Assembly (NCBI RefSeq): GCF_014216315.1
Contig: NZ_CP045702.1
Coordinates: 4,588,001-4,652,000, forward strand
Origin: Streptomyces finlayi
GTDB lineage: Bacteria > Actinomycetota > Actinomycetes > Streptomycetales > Streptomycetaceae
DNA length: 64,000 nucleotides
Direction: 5' to 3'
Positions 42,526 through 50,932 of the stretch are shown here, piece by piece. Positions within the stretch are counted from its first letter, which is position 1. Each line of letters opens with the position of its first letter. The notes below the pieces were generated by a model. The model had not been told where the DNA came from, ran no database searches, and was given only the letters and a program-made list of their open reading frames with translations. A program made the position numbers and the translations under genes.

Positions 42526-44760
42526 GTGGCCACTTTCCTTTACAAACTCGGACGGCTCGCCTTCCGGCGCCGCCGCTTCGTCGCCCTGATCTGGGTGGCG
42601 TTGCTGACGATCGCCGGGGTCGGTATGGCCACCGCGTCCACCGCCACCTCGAGCTCGTTCTCGATTCCTGGTACGGAAGCGCAGCGCGCCTTCGATCTGC
42701 TGGAACAGCGCAACCCCGGCGCCAGTGCTGCCGGGGCCACCGCCCGCGTCGTCTTCAAGGCGCCCGAGGGCGAGAAGGTGACCGACCCCGCCAACAAGCG
42801 CGAGATCACCGGCATCGTCAAGGAGTTGCAGTCCGGCTCGGATCAGATCGTCTCCGTCGCCGACCCGTTCCAGACGAAGGCCGTGAGCCGGAACGGTTCG
42901 ACGGCGTACATCTCGGTCTCCTACGAGGTCAGCTCCATGGAACTGACCAAGAAGACCACCAGCGCCCTGAAGGACGCGGGCAAGGACGCGCAGGACAGCG
43001 GTATGACGGTGGAGATCGGCGGTGACGCCCTCCAGGTCATGCCGCACACCGGGACCGCCGAGGTCATCGGCGTGGCCATCGCCGCCGTCGTTCTGGTCAT
43101 CACCTTCGGTTCGATGGTCGCCGCCGGGCTGTCGCTGCTGACCGCGATCGTCGGGGTCGGAATCGGGGTCGGATCGATCACCGCGCTGGCCAGTGTGCTG
43201 GACCTCGGCAGCACCACGGCGACCCTCGCCACAATGATCGGTCTCGCGGTCGGCATCGACTACGCCCTCTTCATCGTCTCCCGCTACCGCGCCGAACTGG
43301 CCGAGGGCCGGGAGGGCGAGGAGGCCGCCGGGCGGGCCGTCGGCACGGCCGGATCCGCGGTCGTCTTCGCGGGCCTGACCGTGGTCATCGCCCTGGTCGG
43401 GCTCTCCGTCGTCAACATCCCGATGCTGACGAAGATGGGCCTGGCAGCCGCCGCGACCGTCGCCATCGCTGTCCTCATCGCGCTCACCCTCGTCCCGGCC
43501 GCCCTCGGCTTCGCGGGCAAGCGGGTCATGGGACGCAAGGCGCGCAAGACCGCAGACGCCCTCGCCGAGTCCGGCGACAAGGCCGAGGCGAGGCCGAACA
43601 TGGGCACTCGCTGGGCGAGGTTCGTCCTGCGCAAGCCGGTGTGGGTCATGCTGGTCGGCGTCCTCGGACTCGGCGTCATCGCCGTACCGGCCGCCTCGCT
43701 GGAGATGGGTCTGCCCGACGACGGCTCCCAGCCGAAGTCGACCACGCAGCGCCAGGCGTACGACATGCTCTCCGACGGCTTCGGCCCCGGCTTCAACGGG
43801 CCCCTGCTGGTCGTCGTCGACACGCGGAACAGCTCCGACGGGAAGGCCGCAGCCGCGCGGGTCTCCGAGGAGATCGAGTCAATCGGCGTCAGTGCCGTCA
43901 CTCCGGCCAAGTTCAACAAGGCCGGCGACACCGCGACGATCACGGTCATCCCCAAGGACCGGCCCTCCTCCGTCGCCACGGAGAACATCGTCCACTCCAT
44001 CCGCGACGCGGGCGGTGACATCAAGAAGGACACCGGAGCCGAGGTACTGGTCACCGGTGCCACCGCGATGAACATCGACTTCTCGCAGAAGATGAACGAC
44101 GCGCTGCTGCCCTATCTGGCCCTCGTCGTCAGTCTGGCCTTCCTGCTCCTGATGCTCGTCTTCCGTTCGATCCTGGTGCCCCTGAAGGCGGCTCTCGGCT
44201 TCCTGCTCTCGGTCGTCGCGGCCCTGGGCGCGGTCGTCGCGGTCTTCCAGTGGGGCTGGCTCGGCTCGGTCTTCGGTGTGGAACAGACCGGCCCGATCAT
44301 GAGCATGATGCCGATCTTCATGGTCGGTGTGGTCTTCGGTCTCGCCATGGACTACGAGGTCTTCCTCGTCACGCGGATGCGAGAGGCGTACGTCCACGGG
44401 GAGTCGCCCGGCCAGGCGATCGTCACCGGCTTCAAGCACGGTGCCCGCGTGGTGACGGCAGCCGCGGTGATCATGATGGCCGTCTTCTCCGGCTTCATCG
44501 GCTCCAGTGAGTCGATGATCAAGATGATCGGCTTCTCCCTCGCCATCGCCGTCTTCTTCGACGCTTTCGTGGTGCGGATGGCGATCGTGCCGGCCGTACT
44601 CGCCCTGCTCGGCAAGCGTGCCTGGTGGCTGCCGCGCTGGCTGGACCGTGTGCTGCCCAATGTGGACGTCGAGGGCGAGGGGCTCCGCAAGGAGCTCACC
44701 GACACTCCCGGCGCCTCCGCCGGGGAGGCGGGCGGTGAGCGCGAGCTGACCCGGGTCTGA
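42526..44760 (+). CDS. MMPL/RND-family membrane exporter
   Basis: This 744-residue protein starts at a GTG at 42526 with a GGGAG site. It is built as two repeats, each with one helix, a large extracellular loop and a five-helix bundle. The first helix is FVALIWVALLTIAGVGMA, and the bundles include GLAVGIDYALFIVSRYRAELAEG (residues 240-262) and VGVVFGLAMDYEVFLVTRMREAY (600-625), the paired MMPL motifs with the Asp-Tyr proton-relay pair. Such proteins export lipids, antibiotics or other hydrophobic compounds using the proton gradient. Its TetR partner lies directly upstream. Confidence 0.92.
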   Translation: MATFLYKLGRLAFRRRRFVALIWVALLTIAGVGMATASTATSSSFSIPGTEAQRAFDLLEQRNPGASAAGATARVVFKAPEGEKVTDPANKREITGIVKELQSGSDQIVSVADPFQTKAVSRNGSTAYISVSYEVSSMELTKKTTSALKDAGKDAQDSGMTVEIGGDALQVMPHTGTAEVIGVAIAAVVLVITFGSMVAAGLSLLTAIVGVGIGVGSITALASVLDLGSTTATLATMIGLAVGIDYALFIVSRYRAELAEGREGEEAAGRAVGTAGSAVVFAGLTVVIALVGLSVVNIPMLTKMGLAAAATVAIAVLIALTLVPAALGFAGKRVMGRKARKTADALAESGDKAEARPNMGTRWARFVLRKPVWVMLVGVLGLGVIAVPAASLEMGLPDDGSQPKSTTQRQAYDMLSDGFGPGFNGPLLVVVDTRNSSDGKAAAARVSEEIESIGVSAVTPAKFNKAGDTATITVIPKDRPSSVATENIVHSIRDAGGDIKKDTGAEVLVTGATAMNIDFSQKMNDALLPYLALVVSLAFLLLMLVFRSILVPLKAALGFLLSVVAALGAVVAVFQWGWLGSVFGVEQTGPIMSMMPIFMVGVVFGLAMDYEVFLVTRMREAYVHGESPGQAIVTGFKHGARVVTAAAVIMMAVFSGFIGSSESMIKMIGFSLAIAVFFDAFVVRMAIVPAVLALLGKRAWWLPRWLDRVLPNVDVEGEGLRKELTDTPGASAGEAGGERELTRV

Positions 44761-44848
44761 CCCGGACAGAGCCCCGGGGGCCGCGCATGAGCGGAGCACG
44801 GCCCCCGGCAGCACCGGTTACCTGTGGGGACGGGGGACCGGGGCGACA

Positions 44849-44881
44849 GGAAGCCCCCGTGCGAGCGGCACGGGGGCTTCC
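44849..44881. terminator. Bidirectional terminator between MMPL and SsgA-like genes
   Basis: GGAAGCCCCCGTGC and its perfect complement form a 14-pair stem with a GAGCG loop. It lies between two convergent genes and can serve both. Confidence 0.85.
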
Positions 44882-44922
44882 GTCATGTGTGGGCGTTGTA
44901 TGCAGCGCCTGCGCGCCTGTCG

Positions 44923-45309
44923 TCAGGGCGTGCTCGTGGAGGCCGTCGTGGCGGCCGGCGCCGGGGCCGGCTCCGTGGGCTCCGTCGCCTCGTAGGTCCG
45001 GTGCAGGAAGCGGATCAGTGGCGCGTTGTCGATCTGGAACACCTCGACACCGTCGGCCGAGTGCAGTTCCACGATGAGCTGGGCGCGCCCGCAGGGCCAG
45101 ACCCGGACGTTGCCGCGCTCGGCGGGGAAGCGGAGTCCGCTCTCCAGGAGATCGCGGCCGACGGCCCAGTCCGTTCCGCTGGCGAAGGACACATGGACGG
45201 TCGGTGACGCGTCGGCGGGGTCGAACCGCAGGTCGACGGGGACAGGGCGGGTGAGGGGGCCGTCGGTGATGAGCCGGGCTCGGGCGTGCTCTTCGATCAC
45301 GGGGGACAT
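44923..45309 (-). CDS. SsgA-like sporulation/cell-division regulator (SALP)
   Basis: This 128-residue protein starts at the ATG at 45309. It has the SALP fold: PVPVDLRFDPADASPTVHVSF, the conserved VGRDLLESGLRFPAERGNVRVWP and LIVELHSADGVEVFQIDNAPL. SALPs occur only in sporulating actinomycetes and steer septum localisation, peptidoglycan remodelling and spore separation. The Ala/Thr/Pro-rich tail after residue 105 is variable. Nearby pbp and pmt genes match the S. coelicolor SCO3154-3158 neighbourhood, where the SALP is SsgE, so this may be its orthologue. That identification rests on gene order, not on diagnostic residues. Confidence 0.85.
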   Translation of the reverse strand: MSPVIEEHARARLITDGPLTRPVPVDLRFDPADASPTVHVSFASGTDWAVGRDLLESGLRFPAERGNVRVWPCGRAQLIVELHSADGVEVFQIDNAPLIRFLHRTYEATEPTEPAPAPAATTASTSTP

Positions 45310-45409
45310 GGGCCGGCTCCTCCTGTTTGTCTTACTTCGCACTCTAATGTCCCATATTTTGCGCCAAGGGCACCGGGTGCAGGTCTGCGCAGGTGTGACA
45401 AACCTGCTC

Positions 45410-45426
45410 TTGCAAGTGATGCGCAA
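45410..45426 (+). promoter_or_regulatory. Nur-like box (nickel repressor) ahead of the ECF importer
   Basis: TTGCAA-GTGAT-GCGCAA matches the streptomycete Nur consensus tTGCaa-N5-ttGCAA with two differences in the second half. It lies 64 bases upstream of the permease start. TTGCAA could also be the -35 element of a promoter with TATTCT (45435-45440) as -10, so a bound repressor would block it. No cobalamin riboswitch is visible in the leader. Confidence 0.55.
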
Positions 45427-45489
45427 CAAGGCTCTATTCTTGGTGGGTCCTGACACCGCCCCCGGGAACGCAGGAAAGCGGAGCCTCCC

Positions 45490-46545
45490 ATGCATGTACC
45501 CGACGGATTCATCAATGCACCCGTCTCGGCCGTTGCGGGAGTCGTCGCCGCGGGCGCGGTCGCCGTCAGCCTCCGTGGCGCCCGACGAGAACTGGATGAG
45601 CGCACGGCCCCGCTCGCCGGGCTCGTCGCGGCCTTCATCTTCGCCGTGCAGATGCTCAACTTCCCGGTCGCCGCCGGCACCAGCGGCCATCTTCTGGGCG
45701 GGGCACTGGCCGCGATCCTGGTAGGCCCGTACACCGGAGTGCTCTGTATATCGGTCGTCCTGCTGATGCAGGGCATCCTCTTCGCCGACGGCGGCCTCAC
45801 CGCCCTCGGCGTCAACATCACCGTGATGGGCGTCGTCACGACCGTCGTCGCGTACGTCCTGTTCCGCGGTCTGACCGCCGTGCTCCCGCGCACCCGCAGG
45901 TCGGCGACCGTCGCGGCCTTCGTCGCCGCGCTGGTCTCGGTACCGGCCGCGGCCGGCGCCTTCACACTGATCTACGCGGTCGGCGGCACCACCGACATCC
46001 CCATCGGCAAGGTCCTCACGGCCATGGTCGGCGTGCATGTGCTGATCGGCATCGGCGAGGCCGTCATCACCGCGCTGACCGTGGGCGCCGTGATCGCCGT
46101 ACGCCCGGACCTGGTCCACGGCGCCCGAGGGCTCGCCACCCCCCTCAAGCTCCGTATCGGCGGCGAACTGGTCGACGCCCCGGTCGCCGCCCCCGCCCCC
46201 GTGGCCGTGGCCGCCCGCTCCACCCGCAAGGTCTGGGCCACCGGCCTGGCCACCGCGTTCGTCCTCGCGGGCTTCGTCTCCTTCTACGCCTCCGCCAGCC
46301 CCGACGGCCTGGAGAAGGTCGCCGCGGACAAGGGCATCGACACACAGGTCGAGGAGCACGCCGCCGCGGACTCCCCGCTCGCCGACTACGGCGTCAAGGA
46401 CGTCAGCGACACCCGCCTCTCGGGCGGCCTCGCCGGAGTGATCGGCGTCGGCGCCACGGTGGCCGTCGGCAGCGGGGTCTTCTGGGCGGTCCGCCGCCGC
46501 CGAACCGACGAGCCGGCCGCCACCACCGTCACGGAGACCGTCTGA
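45490..46545 (+). CDS. ECF nickel/cobalt importer substrate component, CbiM-CbiN fusion
   Basis: This is a 351-residue membrane protein. It begins MHVPDGFINAP, in which the N-terminal Met-His loop chelates Ni or Co in CbiM/NikM. Seven hydrophobic helices follow (for example LLGGALAAILVGPYTGVLCI). After a linker at about residues 225-240, a CbiN-like unit has one helix, the PDGLE signature (SASPDGLEKVAADKG) and a last helix. The two proteins are separate in many bacteria and fused here. It is the first gene of a four-function importer, with overlapping or near-touching cbiQ and cbiO downstream. The metal is likely nickel if the upstream Nur-like box is real. Confidence 0.9.
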   Translation: MHVPDGFINAPVSAVAGVVAAGAVAVSLRGARRELDERTAPLAGLVAAFIFAVQMLNFPVAAGTSGHLLGGALAAILVGPYTGVLCISVVLLMQGILFADGGLTALGVNITVMGVVTTVVAYVLFRGLTAVLPRTRRSATVAAFVAALVSVPAAAGAFTLIYAVGGTTDIPIGKVLTAMVGVHVLIGIGEAVITALTVGAVIAVRPDLVHGARGLATPLKLRIGGELVDAPVAAPAPVAVAARSTRKVWATGLATAFVLAGFVSFYASASPDGLEKVAADKGIDTQVEEHAAADSPLADYGVKDVSDTRLSGGLAGVIGVGATVAVGSGVFWAVRRRRTDEPAATTVTETV

Positions 46546-46546
46546 C

Positions 46547-47308
46547 ATGGGCGCCGGCCACGCCCACAAGCTCTACCGGCACGCCCACTCCCCGGTCCAC
46601 GACCTGCCGCCGCACTGCAAGCTCGCCGCCGTCTTCGGCTTCGTGCTCGTCGTCGTCTCCACCCCGCGCGAGGCGGTCTGGGCGTTCGCGCTCTACGCGG
46701 CGCTGCTCGCGGCTGTCGCTGCCGCGGCCCGTATCCCGGCCGGATTCCTGCTGAAGCGGCTGGTCATCGAGGTGCCGTTCGTGGCGTTCGCGGTACTCAT
46801 GCCGTTCGTGGTCCCCGGTGAGCAGACCGAGATCCTCGGCGTCTCCGTGAGTGTCCCCGGCCTCTGGGGCGCCTGGAACGTCCTGGCCAAGGGCACCCTC
46901 GGCGTCGCCGCCTCGGTGATCCTCGCGTCCACCACCGAGCTGCGCTCCCTGCTGCTCGGCCTCCAGCGGCTCAAGCTGCCACCGCTGCTCGTCCAGATCG
47001 CCTCCTTCATGATCCGGTACGGGGATGTGATCACCGGCGAGATGCGCCGGATGTCGATCGCCCGCCGCTCCCGCGGATTCGAGGCCCGGGGTGTACGCCA
47101 ATGGGGTGTCCTCGCGAAATCGGCGGGCGCCCTCTTCATCAGGTCCTACGAGCGCGGCGAACGCGTCCACCTCGCGATGGTCAGCCGCGGCTACACCGGC
47201 ACCATGCCGGTCATCGACGAGGTGACGGCCTCCCGCACCCAGTGGGCGTACGCCGGCGCACTCCCCCTGCTCGCCCTCGCTATCTGTCTGCTGGGATGGA
47301 CCCTATGA
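46547..47308 (+). CDS. ECF importer transmembrane coupling component CbiQ
   Basis: This 253-residue T-component starts two bases after the cbiM stop. It has four to five hydrophobic helices and the EcfT coupling motif, seen here as MRRMSIARRSRGFEARG near residue 170, whose Ala-Arg-Gly-type segments contact the ATPase. The N-terminal block LPPHCKLAAVFGFVLVVVSTP is typical of CbiQ. It links the substrate-binding CbiMN fusion to the ATPase CbiO. Its stop overlaps the ATG of the ATPase gene. Confidence 0.92.
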   Translation: MGAGHAHKLYRHAHSPVHDLPPHCKLAAVFGFVLVVVSTPREAVWAFALYAALLAAVAAAARIPAGFLLKRLVIEVPFVAFAVLMPFVVPGEQTEILGVSVSVPGLWGAWNVLAKGTLGVAASVILASTTELRSLLLGLQRLKLPPLLVQIASFMIRYGDVITGEMRRMSIARRSRGFEARGVRQWGVLAKSAGALFIRSYERGERVHLAMVSRGYTGTMPVIDEVTASRTQWAYAGALPLLALAICLLGWTL

Positions 47309-48066
47309 GCAGCCCGACCCCCGCCTCTCTCGAAGTCAGCGGCCTCGCCTACGCCTACCCCGACGGCCATCAGGCCCTCTTCGGCGTCGACCTCACCGTG
47401 GAACGCGGCGAACGCGTCGCGCTCCTCGGCCCCAACGGCGCGGGCAAGACCACGCTCGTCCTGCACCTCAACGGCATCCTCGACGCCGGCGCGGGCACCG
47501 TCCGGGTCGCCGGTCTCCCCGTCGCGAAGCGCAACCTCGCGGAGATCCGCCGCCGCGTCGGCATCGTCTTCCAGGACCCCGACGACCAGCTCTTCATGCC
47601 GACCGTCCGCGAGGACGTCGCCTTCGGACCCGCCGCCTCGGGGCTGCGCGGACCCGAGCTGGAGGAGCGCGTCCACAGCGCCCTGAAGCAGGTGGGCATG
47701 GAGGAGTACGCGAACCGTCCCCCGCACCACCTCTCCTTCGGGCAGCGCCGCCGGGTGGCCGTGGCCACCGTCCTCGCGATGGAGCCGGAGATCCTCGTCC
47801 TGGACGAGCCCTCCTCCAACCTGGACCCGGCGTCCCGGCGCGAACTCGCCGACATCCTGCGCTCCCTGGACGTCACCGTGCTGATGGTCACCCACGACCT
47901 GCCGTACGCCCTTGAGCTCTGCCCGCGGGCCGTCATCCTCAGCGACGGGGTCATCGCCGCCGACGACCGCACCCAGGACCTGCTCGGCGACGAGGACCTG
48001 ATGCGCGCCCACCGGCTGGAGCTGCCGTTCGGCTTCGACCCGCGCTCCGTGACAATGGGCGCGTGA
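47305..48066 (+). CDS. ECF importer ATP-binding protein CbiO
   Basis: This 253-residue ABC ATPase starts at the ATG overlapping cbiQ. It contains Walker A GPNGAGKTT, the Q-loop FQDPDDQLFM, the signature LSFGQRRRVA, Walker B ILVLDEPSSNLDP and the switch His in VTHDLP. The FQDPDDQLF block is characteristic of ECF/CbiO ATPases. A single ATPase gene implies a homodimer. The last codons overlap the start of the OhrR-like regulator and sit next to a 33-bp direct duplication. Confidence 0.93.
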   Translation: MSSPTPASLEVSGLAYAYPDGHQALFGVDLTVERGERVALLGPNGAGKTTLVLHLNGILDAGAGTVRVAGLPVAKRNLAEIRRRVGIVFQDPDDQLFMPTVREDVAFGPAASGLRGPELEERVHSALKQVGMEEYANRPPHHLSFGQRRRVAVATVLAMEPEILVLDEPSSNLDPASRRELADILRSLDVTVLMVTHDLPYALELCPRAVILSDGVIAADDRTQDLLGDEDLMRAHRLELPFGFDPRSVTMGA

Positions 48067-48125
48067 CCAAGGACGCTCCGGACGACAATGGGCGCGTGAC
48101 CAAGGACGCTCCCGACACCGCCGCG
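48060..48125. repeat. 33-bp tandem duplication across the OhrR-like start
   Basis: The unit GACAATGGGCGCGTGACCAA plus GACGCTCC-type sequence occurs twice in a row with one or two changes. It duplicates the end of cbiO, the start codon and the first codons of the regulator in frame. Confidence 0.75.
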
Positions 48126-48581
48126 CGAGGCCCCCACCCGCCGGCGGCCTCGCTCCTCCTCGACGAACAGCTCTGCTTCGCGCTGTACGCGGCCCAGCGG
48201 GCCGTCACCGCCGCGTACCGGCCGCTCCTCGACGAACTCGGCCTCACCTACCCGCAGTATCTCGTGATGCTGGTCCTGTGGGAGCGCGGTGAACTACCCG
48301 TCAAGGAGCTGGCCCGCTCCCTCCACCTCGATTACGGGACCCTCTCGCCCCTCCTGAAACGGCTGGAGGGCGCCGGTCTCGTACGCCGCGTCCGCTCACC
48401 CGCCGACGAACGCTCCGTGCTCGTCGAACCGACCGCCGACGGCGCGGCCCTGCGCGAGCGGGCGGCCTGCGTACCCGGGGAACTGATCGAAGCCGCCGGG
48501 ATGGCATCCGCCGACGTGGCCAGGCTCCGCACCGAACTGCACGGGCTGACGGCCCGTCTGGAGCACCCGGGAGACGGCTGA
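48063..48581 (+). CDS. MarR family regulator, OhrR-like
   Basis: This is a 172-residue protein if it starts at the GTG overlapping the cbiO stop. An in-frame GTG 33 bases later (48096) lies in a second copy of the same 33 bases and may be the original start. LLLDEQLCFALYAAQRAVTAAY carries the N-terminal cysteine used as peroxide sensor in OhrR, and the winged helix follows (YPQYLVMLVLWERGELPVKEL, LDYGTLSPLLKRLEGAGLVRRVR). OhrR represses ohr organic-hydroperoxide resistance genes. No ohr gene is adjacent here; a serine hydrolase and an SDR follow instead. Confidence 0.85.
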   Translation: MTKDAPDDNGRVTKDAPDTAARGPHPPAASLLLDEQLCFALYAAQRAVTAAYRPLLDELGLTYPQYLVMLVLWERGELPVKELARSLHLDYGTLSPLLKRLEGAGLVRRVRSPADERSVLVEPTADGAALRERAACVPGELIEAAGMASADVARLRTELHGLTARLEHPGDG

Positions 48582-48643
48582 CGAAACATCTTGTCCACGG
48601 CCCCGGCACACCGTTCACCTGCGGCGCGATGCACCATGGGGGG

Positions 48644-49828
48644 ATGAGCGGGAGTGCGGGAACAGGCGTGGATGTACGGGGCACGGTGGCGCCCGGGTTC
48701 GAACCGGTAAGGGACGCTTTCGTCCGCAACTTCGAGCGCCGGGGTGAGCGCGGGGCGGCGGTCACCGTCTACCGGCACGGCCGCAAGGTCGTCGATCTGT
48801 GGGCCGGTACGAGAGATGTCGACGGCGTCGAGCCGTGGGCCGTCGACACCGTGCAGATCGTCCGCTCGGCGGGCAAGGGCATCGCCACCGCCGTACCGCT
48901 GCTGCTGCACCAGCGCGGCCAGCTCGACCTGGACGCCCCGGTCAGCACGTACTGGCCGGAGTTCAAGGCCAACGGCAAGGAACGCGTGCTCGTACGCCAC
49001 CTCCTCGCCCACCGGGCCGGTGTGCCCGCGCTCGACCGGCCCCTGACCCCGGCCGAGGCGGCCGACGGTGTGTCCGGACCTCTGGCGGTCGCCGCCCAGG
49101 GCCCCCAATGGGAGCCCGGCACCGACCACGGCTACCACGCCCAGACGTACAGCTGGCTCCTGGGCGAACTGGTGCGACGGGTCACCGGACGCACCGTGGG
49201 CCGCTGGATCGCCGAGGAGATCGCGCGCCCCCTCGGCCTGGACTTCTGGTTCGGCCTCCCGGTCGACGAGGCCCACCGGATCGGCCGGGTCGGCCCCGTC
49301 GAGCCGCCCGCCGTCGTGGGCGGCGGCACCCTGCGGCTGCGCCCCAAACGCTCGGTCGCCGAGGCATACCGTGACCCGGACTCCCTCACCCGCCGCGCGT
49401 TCGGCGCGATCGACCCACTGCCGGACGAGAACGACGGCGTCTACCGCGCGGCCGAACTCCCCGCCTCCAACGGCATCGCCACCGCCCGCGGTCTGGCCCG
49501 CTGCTACGCCGCGATGATCGGCGAGGTCGACGGCCACCGGCTGTTCGCCCCGGCCACGCTCACCCTGGCCCGCACGGAGGAGTCCACGGGCCCGGACCGC
49601 GTCCTGGTCGTCAGCACCCGCTTCGGCCTGGGCTTCATGCTGCACGGCCCGGCCGCCCCGCTCCTGGCCCCCGGCTCCTTCGGCCACCCCGGACGCGGCG
49701 GATCGCTCGGCTTCGCCGACCCCGAATCGGGCATTGCCTTCGGGTATGTGACGAACGGTCTGCAGAAGGGAGTTACCGCCGATCCCCGTGCCCAGGCACT
49801 GGTCAGAGCAGTACGGTCGGCCCTATGA
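48644..49828 (+). CDS. Serine hydrolase of the beta-lactamase/EstB family
   Basis: This 394-residue cytosolic protein starts at the ATG at 48644; an ATG 15 bases earlier is possible. The class-C-type active site shows SAGK (SxxK, near residue 78) in IVRSAGKGIATA, a Tyr motif in YHAQTYSWLLGELVRRVTG, and a late HPGRGGSLGF block in place of KTG. This matches esterase EstB and lovastatin-esterase-like proteins. There is no signal peptide, which argues against cell-wall substrates. The downstream SDR start overlaps its stop (ATGA), so the two are coupled. Confidence 0.85.
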   Translation: MSGSAGTGVDVRGTVAPGFEPVRDAFVRNFERRGERGAAVTVYRHGRKVVDLWAGTRDVDGVEPWAVDTVQIVRSAGKGIATAVPLLLHQRGQLDLDAPVSTYWPEFKANGKERVLVRHLLAHRAGVPALDRPLTPAEAADGVSGPLAVAAQGPQWEPGTDHGYHAQTYSWLLGELVRRVTGRTVGRWIAEEIARPLGLDFWFGLPVDEAHRIGRVGPVEPPAVVGGGTLRLRPKRSVAEAYRDPDSLTRRAFGAIDPLPDENDGVYRAAELPASNGIATARGLARCYAAMIGEVDGHRLFAPATLTLARTEESTGPDRVLVVSTRFGLGFMLHGPAAPLLAPGSFGHPGRGGSLGFADPESGIAFGYVTNGLQKGVTADPRAQALVRAVRSAL

Positions 49829-50619
49829 CTCCTCCTCCTGCCGCGGCCACCGCACGGTTCGACGGCTACGCCGTACTCATCACCGGAGCCGGCCAGGGCA
49901 TCGGCGCGGCCACGGCCCGCCGCCTGGCATCGGAAGGCGCCTCGGTCCTCGTCACCGACCTCGACGGGGCCCGGGCGGAGTCCGCCGCCGCGGAGATCCG
50001 CGGGACAGGCGGCACGGCCGACGCCTTCCCCTGCGACGTGGGCGACCGGCCGGCCGTCGAGGCCGCCGTCGCCCACGCGGTCGCCACGTTCGGCCGCCTG
50101 GACGTCCTGGTCAACAACGCCTGTTCGGCGGGCGCCGACGCCCCGCTCTTCGAGGACGAGACGGACGAGGTCTGGCAACGCGACCTGGACATCACCCTGT
50201 CCGGCCCCTTCCGCTGCTCCCGGGCGGCCCTGCCGCACCTGGTGGACTCCGGCAGGGGCGCGATCGTGAACATCGGCTCCGTCAACGGCGAACAGGACTT
50301 CGGCGGTCACGCCTACAGCGCCGCGAAGGCGGGCCTGGCCGGTCTGACCCGTACGCTCGCGGGCCACGCGGCCCCCCGCGGCGTCCGCGTCAACCTGGTC
50401 GCCCCCGGCACGGTCCGCACGGACGCCTGGGCAGGCAGGGAAGCCCAGTTGGACCGGATGGGACCGCTCTATCCCCTGGGCCGCGTCGGCGAACCGGACG
50501 ACATCGCGGCAGCGGTCGCCTTCCTCGCCTCCCGCGACGCGTCCTGGATCACGGGCACGACCCTGCGCGTGGACGGCGGTCTGCTGGCCGTGAACACGGG
50601 GTTCCGCCAGGCGATCTGA
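49825..50619 (+). CDS. Short-chain dehydrogenase/reductase
   Basis: This 264-residue NAD(P)-dependent oxidoreductase starts at the ATG overlapping the serine-hydrolase stop. It has the cofactor loop ITGAGQGIGAATA, the NNAC variant of NNAG (VLVNNACSAG), the catalytic Ser in IGSVNGEQDFGG and the Tyr-Lys pair in AYSAAKAG. The acidic DLDG after the second strand suggests NAD preference. The end (ITGTTLRVDGGLLAVNTGF) is standard. The substrate is unknown. The second MITE copy lies 48 bases past its stop. Confidence 0.9.
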   Translation: MTPPPAAATARFDGYAVLITGAGQGIGAATARRLASEGASVLVTDLDGARAESAAAEIRGTGGTADAFPCDVGDRPAVEAAVAHAVATFGRLDVLVNNACSAGADAPLFEDETDEVWQRDLDITLSGPFRCSRAALPHLVDSGRGAIVNIGSVNGEQDFGGHAYSAAKAGLAGLTRTLAGHAAPRGVRVNLVAPGTVRTDAWAGREAQLDRMGPLYPLGRVGEPDDIAAAVAFLASRDASWITGTTLRVDGGLLAVNTGFRQAI

Positions 50620-50667
50620 ACGACCGCGTCGAGGTCGCATCCGGCCCAGGCCTCATGCACGCCCGCT

Positions 50668-50829
50668 AGGTCCTGTCTGGAGTTCCCCCGCGGCGTCGCG
50701 GCGTCCGGCACCGCCGCCTCCGGCGTTGTCGTCAGTCGCGAGGGCTCCGCCATCGCTCCCTCCTCCGCCTTGGATTCGACGGCACCGGACGCCGCTCCTT
50801 CTCCCGCGCTGGAACTCCAGACAGGACCT
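50668..50829. mobile_element. 162-bp MITE, copy 2
   Basis: This is base-for-base identical to copy 1 at 10441-10602 and in the same orientation, with the same 19-base perfect inverted ends. CTAG is present at the left edge (50666-50669), but the right edge reads CTGA, so the target duplication is imperfect here. It sits between an SDR gene and the convergent iron-transporter operon. No transposase with these ends is present in the window. Confidence 0.85.
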
Positions 50830-50932
50830 GAGGCCGGACACCGAGGCACATGATGTCGGGGTCCCGGCCGAGCAGGACCAGGAGCGGCCGACCGGTCCTG
50901 CAGCTGCACCGGGGCCGCAACCGGCGGCCGTG

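Noticed and set aside
45310..45489. Cobalamin riboswitch ahead of the Cbi importer
   Set aside because: No B12-box-like conserved core or suitable length is visible. The 180-base gap is better explained by a promoter with a Nur-like dyad.
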